DNA of 64,000 nt from Anaerolineales bacterium (GCA_016789305.1 JAEURJ010000023.1:620001-684000), one strand, 5' to 3'; shown: positions 48,672-57,867, numbered from the stretch's first letter. Program-made: numbers and translations. The notes: a model not told the origin generated them from the letters alone.

Positions 48672-51047
48672 TTCCAATTGCGATGGCGCTGCGGATGTAG
48701 TAAGTGGTTGGTCAGGTTCTGCTGATTCTTCCGAGACCAGAAATGCAACGGCGCGACTCTTTTGCCCATCCATAATGAGGTCGAGATGATGATTGGTGCG
48801 ATGATCGTTGATGGCGATCAAATGCAATGCATCCAGCACGCGTGGATTTTCAATGGTGATGAAATCAGCAGCACGGTTTGGCGTGCTGTAAAAGAAATCG
48901 CGATTGAAGATCGTATCGTCATCATCAAGAAAGACTGCAAGCGGATAGATCTTCGCTTCCATCAGATCCTGAAAAAAGTGAGTGCCGAACGAAGGTTCAG
49001 GCGATGCACCTACGGCTTCCCCTGCCAGCTCGATCAGTGCACGCGCATGGAAAATGTCGCTGTAGGAAACATGTACGCCAAGATCCGGTGTGGATGTTCC
49101 CCAGCGCCCCGGGCCGACCGCAATATATGTTTCATCTTTGAGCGCGGTATTGAGCTGACCAATTGCTCTTTCCAATTGTGTGCGCTCTGCTTGCGAGGTC
49201 AGGCTGAAATATCCTTCCGATGTGACGAATAAAATGTAACGAATGTTTTGCACAATTCCCTGTGGCACCATACGCTGCGTGGAAAAGACAATATCCTCGT
49301 CTTTCAGGTTGCTCGGGAGTTGAACTTCCTCGCCACTGACGATGTGGCTTTGTGGACGGCATTGCAGCAGGGTGATATTGATCGTAGGTTTCTGCGAATC
49401 GGTTTCGACGATCTCGACCGTGAATTCAGTATCCACCGGGGATTCGTAATGAGTTTCCAACAATTTCAACGCTTCGCGAATATTTTTGGCAAAAGACGTA
49501 CGCGCCAGCAGGCTGTCAAACGTGATCACCATTTTTTCATAATTTGTATTATGGCTAAGTATGCTTGCCAGATACCCATCCTGCTCAACCTGCGCAGCGT
49601 ATCGCAACGGCGGATAATTCGATGCAAGCACATCGCGTACCGGTACAGTAACCAATTGATTTTTTTCCAGATCGATCACGTCCACGTTTTGCTGGGAATA
49701 CCGCCGTGCGGATCGAATATCTGAACTGGGCTGCAAGCGCGGATGACTGAGCGCCACCAACCTCGGACAATCGTCTGCCACCATATCGACGGCGCGGGTG
49801 CCCAACCCAAGCACGAGTCGCAGAAATCCATCATCTTCGCGGATCTGCGGCGACCAGCGATACATGTTATGGCTGAAAGCAACACCCGCGGCCTGTGGCA
49901 GATAATATTTCCCCATTTTCTCGCCTTCCACAAATTGAATCAGAATGGCAATACGTTCATCGTAATCTGCGAGGTCTTTGTGGTGACGATATAAAAGCGC
50001 ATCGGGATCCATCACGCTGGCATAGATTTTTGAAATGGCACTGGTGAGTGCCGCAATCTTTTGGCCGTAGGTTCCCTGATTGGGTAGAAAGATGCTTTCG
50101 TATTTTCCCGCGAAGGAAGTGCCGAAATTATCTTCGAGCAAACTGGAGGAGCGCACGATCAACGGCGTATGCCCGGCTTCAACTAGAATCTCATCCAGGC
50201 GGTCGATGATCTCTGGAGGAAGCTGCCCTTTTGAAAAATCATCGCGCAGGGTGGGATAGTCCGCGCGCATCTGCTCTTCGGTTTTATATTTCTGGTCATT
50301 CCAATGCATGAGACCATTGAGCGCCATAAAGTTGTAAAACACATCGGAGCCGAGATAATAGGAAGTGGGGATTTTGAAGGAATCGCGGATCTCCGGCGGC
50401 GCGGTTTCCTTGAGGATGCGCATCGCAAGCAGCATACCTGCGGCCTTGCCACCTACTTTTCCTTCGCCAATCTTGCGCCTGCGGATTTCCCTCAAGTCGG
50501 CCACGGTGAACCATTGACGCGCCATCTTGATGTATTTCAACTGGTCGCTGACCATCGTGCGGATCAGCACCACCTCCAATTCCTGCAGGCGCGCTTCATA
50601 TTTCTTTCGCTCCGCCGCCGGCATGGATTCGATCATCTCTGCCTGTTCAAAGATCACATCCTGCGGAGCCAGCTCCGGGTTGAACCAGATGAACTCTGAA
50701 TCAGCGTTTCCGCGCTCGCTCAACACCTGGCGGACGATATGCTCAAATTCCAAATAGGGCAGGTTATAAGCAAAGTAAAAATCGGTCAGCGAATCACGTA
50801 CCCTCATCAGGCGGGTATCCCAAATGTCCGCCTGCTCCTCGGCTAAAGGATTATGCAGCCCTTCGCGCTCCTGTGACTCGACAGCTTTTTGACGCGCCTC
50901 TTCATCGAACGCGGCTCTCGTGATGATGCCGCGGGAAAACAGTGCTTTTCTCATTTGATGGCGGATGCGTGAGCTCAAAATTGGATACTGACTCAACGCC
51001 AGTAAAATTTTCAATACACTATCGATGGAGATGCTGGGGAATGTCAT
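48669..51047 (-). CDS. PEP/pyruvate-binding domain protein (PPDK_N-like) without a phosphohistidine domain
   Basis: 792 residues. A helical N-terminal region (about 1-195) precedes an ATP-grasp type PPDK_N domain at about 200-570: GEGKVGGKAAGMLLAMRIL, PLIVRSSSLLEDNFGTSFAG, LLYRHHKDLADYDERIAILI and YRWSPQIREDDGFLRLVLGL. The swivelling phosphohistidine motif (TSHAA) and the PEP-binding barrel of PEP synthase are absent. Instead the C-terminal part has AVGPGRWGTSTPDLGVHVSY and SFGTHFFQDLMEAKIYPLAV, a conserved module of a less-studied family. It probably binds ATP or phosphoenolpyruvate-like ligands, but it is not a normal PEP synthase. Function unknown. Confidence 0.82.
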   Translation of the reverse strand: MTFPSISIDSVLKILLALSQYPILSSRIRHQMRKALFSRGIITRAAFDEEARQKAVESQEREGLHNPLAEEQADIWDTRLMRVRDSLTDFYFAYNLPYLEFEHIVRQVLSERGNADSEFIWFNPELAPQDVIFEQAEMIESMPAAERKKYEARLQELEVVLIRTMVSDQLKYIKMARQWFTVADLREIRRRKIGEGKVGGKAAGMLLAMRILKETAPPEIRDSFKIPTSYYLGSDVFYNFMALNGLMHWNDQKYKTEEQMRADYPTLRDDFSKGQLPPEIIDRLDEILVEAGHTPLIVRSSSLLEDNFGTSFAGKYESIFLPNQGTYGQKIAALTSAISKIYASVMDPDALLYRHHKDLADYDERIAILIQFVEGEKMGKYYLPQAAGVAFSHNMYRWSPQIREDDGFLRLVLGLGTRAVDMVADDCPRLVALSHPRLQPSSDIRSARRYSQQNVDVIDLEKNQLVTVPVRDVLASNYPPLRYAAQVEQDGYLASILSHNTNYEKMVITFDSLLARTSFAKNIREALKLLETHYESPVDTEFTVEIVETDSQKPTINITLLQCRPQSHIVSGEEVQLPSNLKDEDIVFSTQRMVPQGIVQNIRYILFVTSEGYFSLTSQAERTQLERAIGQLNTALKDETYIAVGPGRWGTSTPDLGVHVSYSDIFHARALIELAGEAVGASPEPSFGTHFFQDLMEAKIYPLAVFLDDDDTIFNRDFFYSTPNRAADFITIENPRVLDALHLIAINDHRTNHHLDLIMDGQKSRAVAFLVSEESAEPDQPLTTSAAPSQLE

Positions 51048-51061
51048 GGGTCAATGATAAC

Positions 51062-51095
51062 AAAAATCCGCCAAACAAAGCCTGTTTGGCGGATT
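51062..51095 (-). terminator. Intrinsic terminator after dnaN
   Basis: AATCCGCCAAAC pairs with GTTTGGCGGATT (51095-51084 with 51076-51065) and is followed by TTTTTG on the minus strand. Confidence 0.85.
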
Positions 51096-51114
51096 GATTT
51101 TGAACTCTGTTTTT

Positions 51115-52248
51115 CTATCCCAAATGCATGGGCATGATCACATGCAGGAAGTTGTCATCGCCGACTGGTTTCACCACGCCCGGCGCATTTGCAGCAGATG
51201 TTTCCAACGCCACGTTGGGAGTCTTGATGACTTCCAATGCCTCGCGCAGGAATTTCACATTGAAGGCGATCAACACGCTGCCGCCATCCACAGTGGCTTC
51301 GACAATGGTCTCGTTCTTGCCGGTCTCTTCCGATGTCGCGGAAATTTCCACTTCGCTGGGCTGCATCTCGCCTTTGGACTCTTTGATATCGAGGCGGGCT
51401 ACATTCGAACCTTCGCGGGCAAAAATCTCAGCTTGCTTGCAGGCTTTGAGCAGAGTGGCAGTTGCAACCAAGGTGCGGGATTTATAACTGCGCGGAATGA
51501 TCTGATGATAATCCGGGAAGGTCCCGTCGATCAATTGCGAAACCACTTCCACATCCTTCACTCGGAAGAGCACCTGTCCGCGCTGCTTGGGGACGACCAT
51601 GTAAATCGGTTCCTCGGGGTCGTTTGCCACGCGGGCCAATTCGTTCAATGCTCGCGCCGGGATGATGATGTTGATCGGTTGTGGAACCGCATTTGATAAT
51701 TGAGCCTTGCGCACCGAAAGACGGAAGCCGTCAGCGGCGGCCATGGTAACTTTATCTTTTTCCACGTTCATCAACACGCCCATCAACACCGGGCGGGCTT
51801 CATCGGTTGAGGCTGCGAATGCCACCTGATGGATCATTTCCTTGAAGTCCGCCACGTTCAATTGCACAGCATCCTTCATTTCCGGAGTCGGCAGCGGAGG
51901 GAATTCCTGGGCGTCGATGCATTTGATGTCGTTGTTCGATGCGCCGCCTTTGACGTGCAGACTCTGCGTCTTTACATCCAAAGTCAACTGCACCTGATCG
52001 CTCGGCATGGCGTTGACCAGGTCCGAAAAGGTGCGCGAGGGAACTGTGGTTGAGCCTTCTTCATCGATGCGCGCGGGAATCCAACAGGTAATGCCCAACT
52101 CGAGGTTGGTGGCGGAGAGTCGCAAACGGCCTTCGTCGCTGGCGATCAGAATGTTGGATAAAACGGGGAGGGTACTGCGCGGCGAAACAGCGCGGGATAC
52201 GATACTCAAACCGCGTGCAAGGTTCTCTTGAAGAAGGGTAACTTTCAT
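51115..52248 (-). CDS. dnaN: DNA polymerase III beta subunit (sliding clamp)
   Basis: 377 residues, the usual length, three clamp domains. The N-terminus MKVTLLQENLARGLSIVSRAV, LRLSATNLELGITCWIPARI, the middle-domain VAFAASTDEARPVLMGVLMN and the C-terminal end VIMPMHLG (the M-P-M-x-L clamp end) are diagnostic. As a ring-shaped dimer it tethers polymerase to DNA. In many genomes dnaN lies beside dnaA; here its neighbours are unrelated and dnaA is not in the window. Confidence 0.97.
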   Translation of the reverse strand: MKVTLLQENLARGLSIVSRAVSPRSTLPVLSNILIASDEGRLRLSATNLELGITCWIPARIDEEGSTTVPSRTFSDLVNAMPSDQVQLTLDVKTQSLHVKGGASNNDIKCIDAQEFPPLPTPEMKDAVQLNVADFKEMIHQVAFAASTDEARPVLMGVLMNVEKDKVTMAAADGFRLSVRKAQLSNAVPQPINIIIPARALNELARVANDPEEPIYMVVPKQRGQVLFRVKDVEVVSQLIDGTFPDYHQIIPRSYKSRTLVATATLLKACKQAEIFAREGSNVARLDIKESKGEMQPSEVEISATSEETGKNETIVEATVDGGSVLIAFNVKFLREALEVIKTPNVALETSAANAPGVVKPVGDDNFLHVIMPMHLG

Positions 52249-52308
52249 GGTTTATCGCCTCAGTTAATTTTTTTTCGAAAGTATATCATTAAGTTTTTTA
52301 TACGCGTA

Positions 52309-54225
52309 CTAAAAACCACCGGTCACCAATGAAATACCCAGCATCAATAAACCGAATAACAATTGGCACGCGAACAAACTCGCGAACACGTACGCCACCA
52401 CCGTCCAGGCTGAAGTTCCTTTTTGGGAGGATTGCGGGCGGAGTTCCTGCCCTTCAGCCAATGCCTGCGCTGATGCTGCTACCTGCTCAAGATCATTCAT
52501 CCAGAAAACGCCCGTCGCTTCATCATTAACGATGAGTCTGCTCCCGTTAAACGAGTGGATCCAAGCTTCGGCATTTTTCGGCAAATTCATCGCAAGTGAT
52601 AGGGGCAGAACCACCGCATTTGCTTTCACTTCTGATGAGACGACTTCATTTGCATTTACCGTTTTTAGAGAGATTTTAAGTCCACGTTTTTCAAAGGCAG
52701 CTCTGACCGCATCCCCAAATTTGCCGCTGTTATTTTCAAACACAAGCACATGGAAATCCTGCTGTTTTTCCTCCAATGCATCGGCGCGCGAAGCGCTGTC
52801 TTTGCGAAGGGCCGAAAGGTGATATAGCAGCAAAATCACGAACAGAATCAGCAAAGTCAGCGAGTTGAGCGAATCTTTGGCAATGGAACTTCCGCCGCCA
52901 AGTAATGCATTGATCAAAGTAAAGATCAGGATCACGGCAGAAACCATTCCGCCGATCACACCCGCAAACAAAGCCAGATATAAATAACTTCTGCGAATGA
53001 TCGACCGCCGTGCATGTTCATTGGCAGCACCCACGCCTAATGCATCCGCCTGTAACGGACGCCAGGTCATGAGCCAGAGGGGAAGCCCAACCGCAATTGC
53101 CGAAAGCGATCCTGCCAAAGTGGAACGAAAGCTGCTTTCATTCAGATAGGCCTTGTCCAGAGTCATGTCTGTGATGAACATGAATAGGTTGGCTGTGCCA
53201 ATAAATGCGGTGGCCAGCCCAAGCGCGGAAAGAATATAGAAGTAGATTCGTTTCTTGCCTGCCCGGCGCGGCGCATTTTCATCAAAGTCAAATTGCTGGT
53301 TGAGCCAGTATCCGTAGTAGGCCCAGAGCACGCCGAACGGCAAACCAACGGAAATCGGTCCGCCGATTTTTTGCAGGAAATCAATCGAGGTACTTTTCTC
53401 GCCAAGCAACCGGCTGAGCAGGACGTACAGTAAATTTCCACCGGCGGTGAGTGTGACGATGACTCCGCCGAGGGCAAGCAGATAGAAAATGCCAAGGCGA
53501 AGAACCGATTCCTTTTCAGCAGGATCAGGTAAAACGTCCTGCAGGATGCGCCACGAGAAAAACCATATCGGAGTACCGATGCCAAGCAAGGCAATTGCGT
53601 TGATCACAGTTTCCCGTCCAATTCCCCCGAGCACGTTGGAAGGCAATGTGAAGGCGTAATCCAAGGCCTGTTGTGCGCCGTAGATGACCATCAACAATCC
53701 GTAAAGTACCCAGATGAAGCGATACAACCTGCGGATCACAGAGAAGTTTTCCGTCTCTTTTAAAGTTTGCCATTCGCCGCGCAGGATGTTCCAAAAATAG
53801 CCGGCAATGAGCAGGTTGATGAGAACGGCGAGAATATTGTCAGTTAAAGTTTGTGAGCCGCCGATAATGGCGCGTTGAGCGGAGAGGTGTGCCGTGGAAA
53901 GAAACGCACGATTGATCAGCGCAAATAAATTTTGCACCGCAGGAATGAGCGTGGCCAGCAATGCGCCGTACAAAAAGACAGCGCGCAGGCTGGCGTTCTT
54001 TTCCTCATCATCCTTCGCGGAAGTGTTTTGCGACCATAACCAATGGAACAAAAAGATGGGCACGCCCACGAAAATTAAGGCGAGAGCCTGTGCGAGAGTC
54101 TCCGTGCCGTTGACCACATCGCGCCCGTTGATGATCGAACGCAGCAGACTGATCACGCCCCAGATTACAACTTCAAGGCTGATGATCGCGACGAGATAAA
54201 AATATAACCTTCGGATGGTTTTCAT
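52309..54225 (-). CDS. Multi-pass membrane protein with DUF5671-type repeats
   Basis: 638 residues with about 13-14 hydrophobic segments. A four-helix unit repeats at least three times, each starting with a similar lead-in: RRLYFYLVAIISLEVVIWG, RRLYRFIWVLYGLLMVIYG, KKRIYFYILSALGLATAFIG and RSYLYLALFAGVIGGMVSAV, and each with a GVPIFLFHWLWSQ/GTPIWFFSWRIL-like second part. This is a DUF5671 pattern. The last about 130 residues form a soluble domain (FHVLVFENNSGKFGDAVRAA) and one final helix. Function unknown. It starts 15 nt after the upstream gene. Confidence 0.78.
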   Translation of the reverse strand: MKTIRRLYFYLVAIISLEVVIWGVISLLRSIINGRDVVNGTETLAQALALIFVGVPIFLFHWLWSQNTSAKDDEEKNASLRAVFLYGALLATLIPAVQNLFALINRAFLSTAHLSAQRAIIGGSQTLTDNILAVLINLLIAGYFWNILRGEWQTLKETENFSVIRRLYRFIWVLYGLLMVIYGAQQALDYAFTLPSNVLGGIGRETVINAIALLGIGTPIWFFSWRILQDVLPDPAEKESVLRLGIFYLLALGGVIVTLTAGGNLLYVLLSRLLGEKSTSIDFLQKIGGPISVGLPFGVLWAYYGYWLNQQFDFDENAPRRAGKKRIYFYILSALGLATAFIGTANLFMFITDMTLDKAYLNESSFRSTLAGSLSAIAVGLPLWLMTWRPLQADALGVGAANEHARRSIIRRSYLYLALFAGVIGGMVSAVILIFTLINALLGGGSSIAKDSLNSLTLLILFVILLLYHLSALRKDSASRADALEEKQQDFHVLVFENNSGKFGDAVRAAFEKRGLKISLKTVNANEVVSSEVKANAVVLPLSLAMNLPKNAEAWIHSFNGSRLIVNDEATGVFWMNDLEQVAASAQALAEGQELRPQSSQKGTSAWTVVAYVFASLFACQLLFGLLMLGISLVTGGF

Positions 54226-54240
54226 GATGAGCCTGCTTCC

Positions 54241-54714
54241 TTAAGGTTTGAAAGGTTCCTGGTACCAGTTGTAGCTCCAGTAGTTATAGGGCATGGCACT
54301 GATCTTCCAGTCGCCATTTTGGAGAACCAGCAAAGCACGGTCTTCGGTTTGATATCCGCTGGAAAACGGATCATTGGTGGAAAAGAAAACCGTCACGGTC
54401 ACGGTGGCTTCATCGCCATTGATCTCGGCAGTGCCCACATCCACTCCGCTGTTTTGCGGGTTGACCGATCCATTGAAGAAGGATTGTCTGAAATCTTCGT
54501 AGGTGGGTTTGTTTTCCAAATCCGCTAGATAGCCGTAGGCCTTTTCGTAATCATCTTCCAATATGGCGAGCACGTAATTGTGCACCACACCATCGGGAGT
54601 GGTATCCGCCAGATACTCGCGTTTATCCTGGCGGGTGAAGAACAGTCCCAAAGCCAGCAGGACCAACACGCCAATGCCAATGAGAATGCCGGTGAGAAAT
54701 TTATCCTGTTTCAT
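54241..54714 (-). CDS. DUF4878-like anchored protein
   Basis: 157 residues. One N-terminal helix (FLTGILIGIGVLVLLALGLF) anchors an exported NTF2-like domain: PDGVVHNYVLAILEDDYEKA, FRQSFFNGSVNPQNSGVDVG, EATVTVTVFFSTNDPFSS and GDWKISAMPYNYWSYNWY. Such DUF4878/lumazine-binding-like domains are common in lipoproteins of unknown role. GGAGGCGCTTT precedes the ATG; a longer frame upstream is not supported. It is in one operon with the DUF5671 protein. Confidence 0.72.
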   Translation of the reverse strand: MKQDKFLTGILIGIGVLVLLALGLFFTRQDKREYLADTTPDGVVHNYVLAILEDDYEKAYGYLADLENKPTYEDFRQSFFNGSVNPQNSGVDVGTAEINGDEATVTVTVFFSTNDPFSSGYQTEDRALLVLQNGDWKISAMPYNYWSYNWYQEPFKP

Positions 54715-54860
54715 AAAGCGCCTCCGAGTTAAATTCATTGTATAGGTTAAGGAAGTTAAAGGCAAGTTACTTGGAATCTGAGACCCCTCTCCGGCAGGTG
54801 TTATTTTATTTCCATCACGGTATACTTGCCTTGATAATTTGATAAGACAAGGAGAACCTC

Positions 54861-56663
54861 ATGACCATTTCTGCCCCTCGTTGGGACCTGACCAACATCT
54901 ATCCTTCGCTCGAGTCGAAGGAATTCACGGCTGCGGTTGCTGATTACAAAAAGCAGGTCGCTGCGCTGGAAAAGTTTTTCAAAAATAAAATAAGCAAGGC
55001 CAGCGAAAAATCGAAGGCGAAGGATCTGGCGCCCCTGATCGGTGAGGCCATCGACCGCATCAATAAGATCCAAACGCTTTCGTCCACGATCTTTCCGTAT
55101 ATTTATTCTTTCGTCACCACTGATTCGCGCGACAAGCTGGCAATGAAGACTCTCTCCGAGATGGAGCAGGCCAGTTTGCCGACGAGTCAGTTGTTGACGC
55201 AGTTCACGGCCTGGTTGGGAAAGATTTCACCCAAGCTCGCTGACGCAACCAAACTCAATTCATCTGCCAAGGCACATGCTTTTATGTTGAAGGAATCCGC
55301 TGAACAAAGCAAGTACTTGATGAGTGAAGCAGAGGAAAACCTCGCCTCCGAACTTAGCCTGAGCGGGGGCAATGCCTTCGGCAAGCTGCAGGGTACGGTG
55401 ACCTCACAACTGTCCGTCGACTTTGAGTTGGACGGCAAGGTGGAAAAGATGCCGATGCCCGCGTTGATCAACTTGCGCAGCCATCCCGACGAATCTACAC
55501 GCCGCCGCGGATATGAAGCGGAGAACGTGGCTTGGGAGGGAGTTAAAGAAATTTTGGCGGCGTGCCTGAACGGGGTCAAGGGCGAAGCGAATACGTTAAA
55601 TCGCAAACGCGGCCGCAAGGATGCCATCCACTCATCGCTTGAGGCGGCGCGCATGGATCGTAAATCCCTCAACGCGATGCTCGAGGCCATGGAAGGTTCC
55701 TTCCCGATGTTTCGCAAATATTTCAAAGCCAAGGCTAAAAAGATTGGGAAGGAACAACTTGCATGGTGGGATATTTTTGCGCCCATTGGCAAAGCCGATA
55801 AAGTGTATACCTTTGAAGAAGCACGCGATTTTATTTTGGAAAACTTCGGCCGATTCTCGCCTGACCTGGCTGCCTTTGCCAAACGTGCATTTGACAACAA
55901 CTGGATCGATGCTGAGCAGCGTGATGGAAAACGGGGCGGTGCATTTTGTACCGAAGTGCAGGGTGTAAAAGAAAGCCGTATCTTATGTAACTTTGACGGT
56001 TCGTTCGATCAGGTGAGCACGCTTGCCCATGAGTTGGGACATGCCTTTCATAATGAATGCGCCTATCAGGCGAACAAGACGACTCTGCAGCAACTCACGC
56101 CCATGACTCTGGCCGAAACTGCTTCGACCATGTGTGAGACCATCGTCACTGAGGCAGTCCTCGCCACTACAAAAGATCCGCAGGAGGAGCTGGCTGTGCT
56201 CGAAGCGCAGATCCAGGGTGCGGCTCAAGTGGTTGTGGATATTTATTCGCGTTATCTCTTCGAGAAGGAAGTCTTTGAACGCCGCGAAAAGTCCGAACTT
56301 TCTGCCGATGATTTCAATGACATCATGGAGCGCGCGCAAAAAGCAACCTACGGCGATGGACTCGACGAACGCTATCTGCAAAAATTCATGTGGACCTGGA
56401 AGCCTCATTACTATTCTTCCGGCCTGTCCTTTTATAATTATCCATACGCCTTTGGGTTGTTATTTGCAACCGGTCTGTATGCCATCTATCAACAGCGCGG
56501 CGAGTCATTCGTGCAGGATTATAAAAACCTGCTGGCTTCCACGGGCGAAGAGACTGCAGCAAAACTTGCCAAACGCTTCGGTATCGACATCACCACACGT
56601 AAATTCTGGGATGACAGCCTTGCCATCATCGGCAAGCGCATCGATCGTTATAGCCAGTTATAG
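54861..56663 (+). CDS. pepF: Oligoendopeptidase F (M3 family metallopeptidase)
   Basis: 600 residues. DLTNIYPSLESKEFTAAVAD at the N-terminus, KYFKAKAKKIGKEQLAWWD before the catalytic domain, and QVSTLAHELGHAFHNECAYQ with the HExxH zinc motif, followed by LAETASTMCETIV with the third zinc ligand Glu. FMWTWKPHYYSSGLSFYNYP is also family typical. It cleaves short peptides in the cytoplasm. AAGGAGAACCTC precedes the ATG. The following rhodanese gene starts 13 nt after the stop, so it heads a four-gene operon. Confidence 0.95.
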   Translation: MTISAPRWDLTNIYPSLESKEFTAAVADYKKQVAALEKFFKNKISKASEKSKAKDLAPLIGEAIDRINKIQTLSSTIFPYIYSFVTTDSRDKLAMKTLSEMEQASLPTSQLLTQFTAWLGKISPKLADATKLNSSAKAHAFMLKESAEQSKYLMSEAEENLASELSLSGGNAFGKLQGTVTSQLSVDFELDGKVEKMPMPALINLRSHPDESTRRRGYEAENVAWEGVKEILAACLNGVKGEANTLNRKRGRKDAIHSSLEAARMDRKSLNAMLEAMEGSFPMFRKYFKAKAKKIGKEQLAWWDIFAPIGKADKVYTFEEARDFILENFGRFSPDLAAFAKRAFDNNWIDAEQRDGKRGGAFCTEVQGVKESRILCNFDGSFDQVSTLAHELGHAFHNECAYQANKTTLQQLTPMTLAETASTMCETIVTEAVLATTKDPQEELAVLEAQIQGAAQVVVDIYSRYLFEKEVFERREKSELSADDFNDIMERAQKATYGDGLDERYLQKFMWTWKPHYYSSGLSFYNYPYAFGLLFATGLYAIYQQRGESFVQDYKNLLASTGEETAAKLAKRFGIDITTRKFWDDSLAIIGKRIDRYSQL

Positions 56664-56676
56664 GAGAGCTATTAAC

Positions 56677-57174
56677 TTGAAAAGAAAAAAGTTTTTTCTC
56701 CTGCCGGTTTTTATATTGGTCGTTGCAAGCATAGCCTGCAATGCAGAACTTCCGCAAATGGAGTCAACTGCCACACCCACGCCGGCGCAATTGCCCACTG
56801 TTGCGTTGACCATTGAATCAGGGCAGGGAAATATTCCACTCTCGGAAGCGGGAGTCCCGCGCATTTCGGTGGAGGATGCCAAGGCGGCGTTTGACGCGGG
56901 CGAAGCCGTCATCGTGGATGTGAGAAGTGCTGACGCCTATGCAGCCGGCCACGCCGAAGGTGCGATCAATATTCTATTGGGTGTTTTCGAAACGGATATT
57001 GCAAACATCCCGCTTGAAAAAGATCAATGGATCATTACCTACTGTACCTGACAAAACGAACATACGAGCGCCCGTGCGGCGTTCCTCCTTTTGCAAAACG
57101 GGTACACTCATGTCGAAGCCATCCTTGGCGGGTTAAGTGCCTGGGTGGATGCCGGATATCCGGTCGTTCCATAA
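56677..57174 (+). CDS. Rhodanese-domain lipoprotein with in-frame TGA (candidate selenoprotein)
   Basis: Starts TTG with GGAGAG upstream. FLLPVFILVVASIACN is a lipoprotein signal with lipobox IAC (Cys21). A Thr/Pro-rich linker leads to a rhodanese domain: VPRISVEDAKAAFDAGEAVI, VDVRSADAYAAGHAEGAINI, DQWIITYCT. Codon 125 is TGA (57049-57051), yet the same frame continues QNEHTSARAAFLLLQNGY and GGLSAWVDAGYPVVP to TAA at 57174, the missing half of the domain. Related rhodaneses have Cys at this position (YCxCPNE-type motif, from memory). Fourteen nt after the TGA a 7-bp hairpin (57066-57084) is placed where a bacterial SECIS would be. The second stop directly precedes the next ATG. If not Sec, it is a nonsense-mutated gene. 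Confidence 0.72.
57052..57084 (+). promoter_or_regulatory. Candidate bacterial SECIS-like hairpin
   Basis: GAGCGCC (57066-57072), loop CGTGC, GGCGTTC (57078-57084): seven pairs including one G-T, starting 14 nt after the TGA, with the loop 22-26 nt downstream. The spacing is close to that of the E. coli fdhF SECIS. The loop has G and T but not the exact fdhF GGTC. Confidence 0.45.
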
Positions 57175-57543
57175 ATGATGACTGTCCTCTCCATCGATCA
57201 CGTTCAAATTGCCATGCCTGCCGGCGGGGAAGAAAAGGCCCGCAGCTTTTATATCAATTTGCTTGGCTTTGTTGAGATCCCCAAACCTGATGAATTGGCA
57301 AAGCGCGGCGGTGCATGGTTTCAATCTGGAAGTGTGCAGATTCATCTTGGTGTGGATGCGGATTTTTGCCCGGCACGCAAGGCGCATCCCGCGTTTCTGG
57401 TGAACGATGTGGATAGGTTGATTGCAAAAGCACGTTCCTTGAACTTTGAAATGGATCTAACTCAACCCCCGCTGGATGGATACAAGCGCGTGCATGTGTT
57501 TGATCCGTTTGGGAATCGCATCGAATTGATGGAGAAGATATAA
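57175..57543 (+). CDS. VOC-family (glyoxalase-like) protein
   Basis: 122 residues, two babbaba modules. IDHVQIAMPAGGEEKARSFY, GLLG-like FVEIPKPDELAKRGGAWFQS, VQIHLGVDADFCPARKAHPA and VHVFDPFGNRIELMEKI match the vicinal-oxygen-chelate fold, with His, His and Glu metal ligands plausible. The catalysed reaction is unknown (lyase, dioxygenase or resistance protein). Its ATG immediately follows the TAA of the rhodanese gene, with no gap. Confidence 0.85.
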   Translation: MMTVLSIDHVQIAMPAGGEEKARSFYINLLGFVEIPKPDELAKRGGAWFQSGSVQIHLGVDADFCPARKAHPAFLVNDVDRLIAKARSLNFEMDLTQPPLDGYKRVHVFDPFGNRIELMEKI

Positions 57544-57544
57544 A

Positions 57545-57865
57545 ATGAGCGCCTCGCTGCGGGTGACACAATGGGAATCCGCCACGCCCCCCACGCAGGA
57601 GCTTTTGATGGAGATCATGCAGCGGCAGAGACTGGAACCGTATACATGGTCGAACCGTCCGCATGATTCTTATTCCGCGCACAAACACGATTATGAAAAG
57701 GTGATCTATGTGGTCGAGGGAAGTATTACGTTTATTCTCCCTGTTTTGAAAAAACAAATTGTCCTCAACAAAGGGGATCGTCTGGATTTACCTGCCCATG
57801 TTGTGCACTCGGCTCAAGTCGGACCTCAAGGCGTGGTCTGCATCGAAGGACATAAGCTCAACTGA
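57545..57865 (+). CDS. Single-domain cupin protein
   Basis: 106 residues. Cupin motif 1 is HDSYSAHKHDYEKVIYVVEG (H-x-H-x(3-4)-E pattern) and motif 2 is GDRLDLPAHVVHSAQVGPQG (G-D-x-x-x-x-P-x-x-x-x-H). Metal-binding histidines are present. Substrate unknown. It starts 1 nt after the VOC gene and ends the pepF operon, followed by a 21-bp hairpin. Confidence 0.85.
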   Translation: MSASLRVTQWESATPPTQELLMEIMQRQRLEPYTWSNRPHDSYSAHKHDYEKVIYVVEGSITFILPVLKKQIVLNKGDRLDLPAHVVHSAQVGPQGVVCIEGHKLN

Positions 57866-57867
57866 AA

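Noticed and set aside
56134..57051. A 305-codon frame running through the 3' part of pepF
   Set aside because: The upstream part overlaps pepF in another frame. Only the part from the TTG at 56677 has a lipoprotein signal and rhodanese sequence.
57049..57051. TGA read as tryptophan by a changed genetic code
   Set aside because: All other genes in the window end normally, TGA serves as stop in several of them (for example the gene at 4016), and Trp is encoded by TGG throughout.
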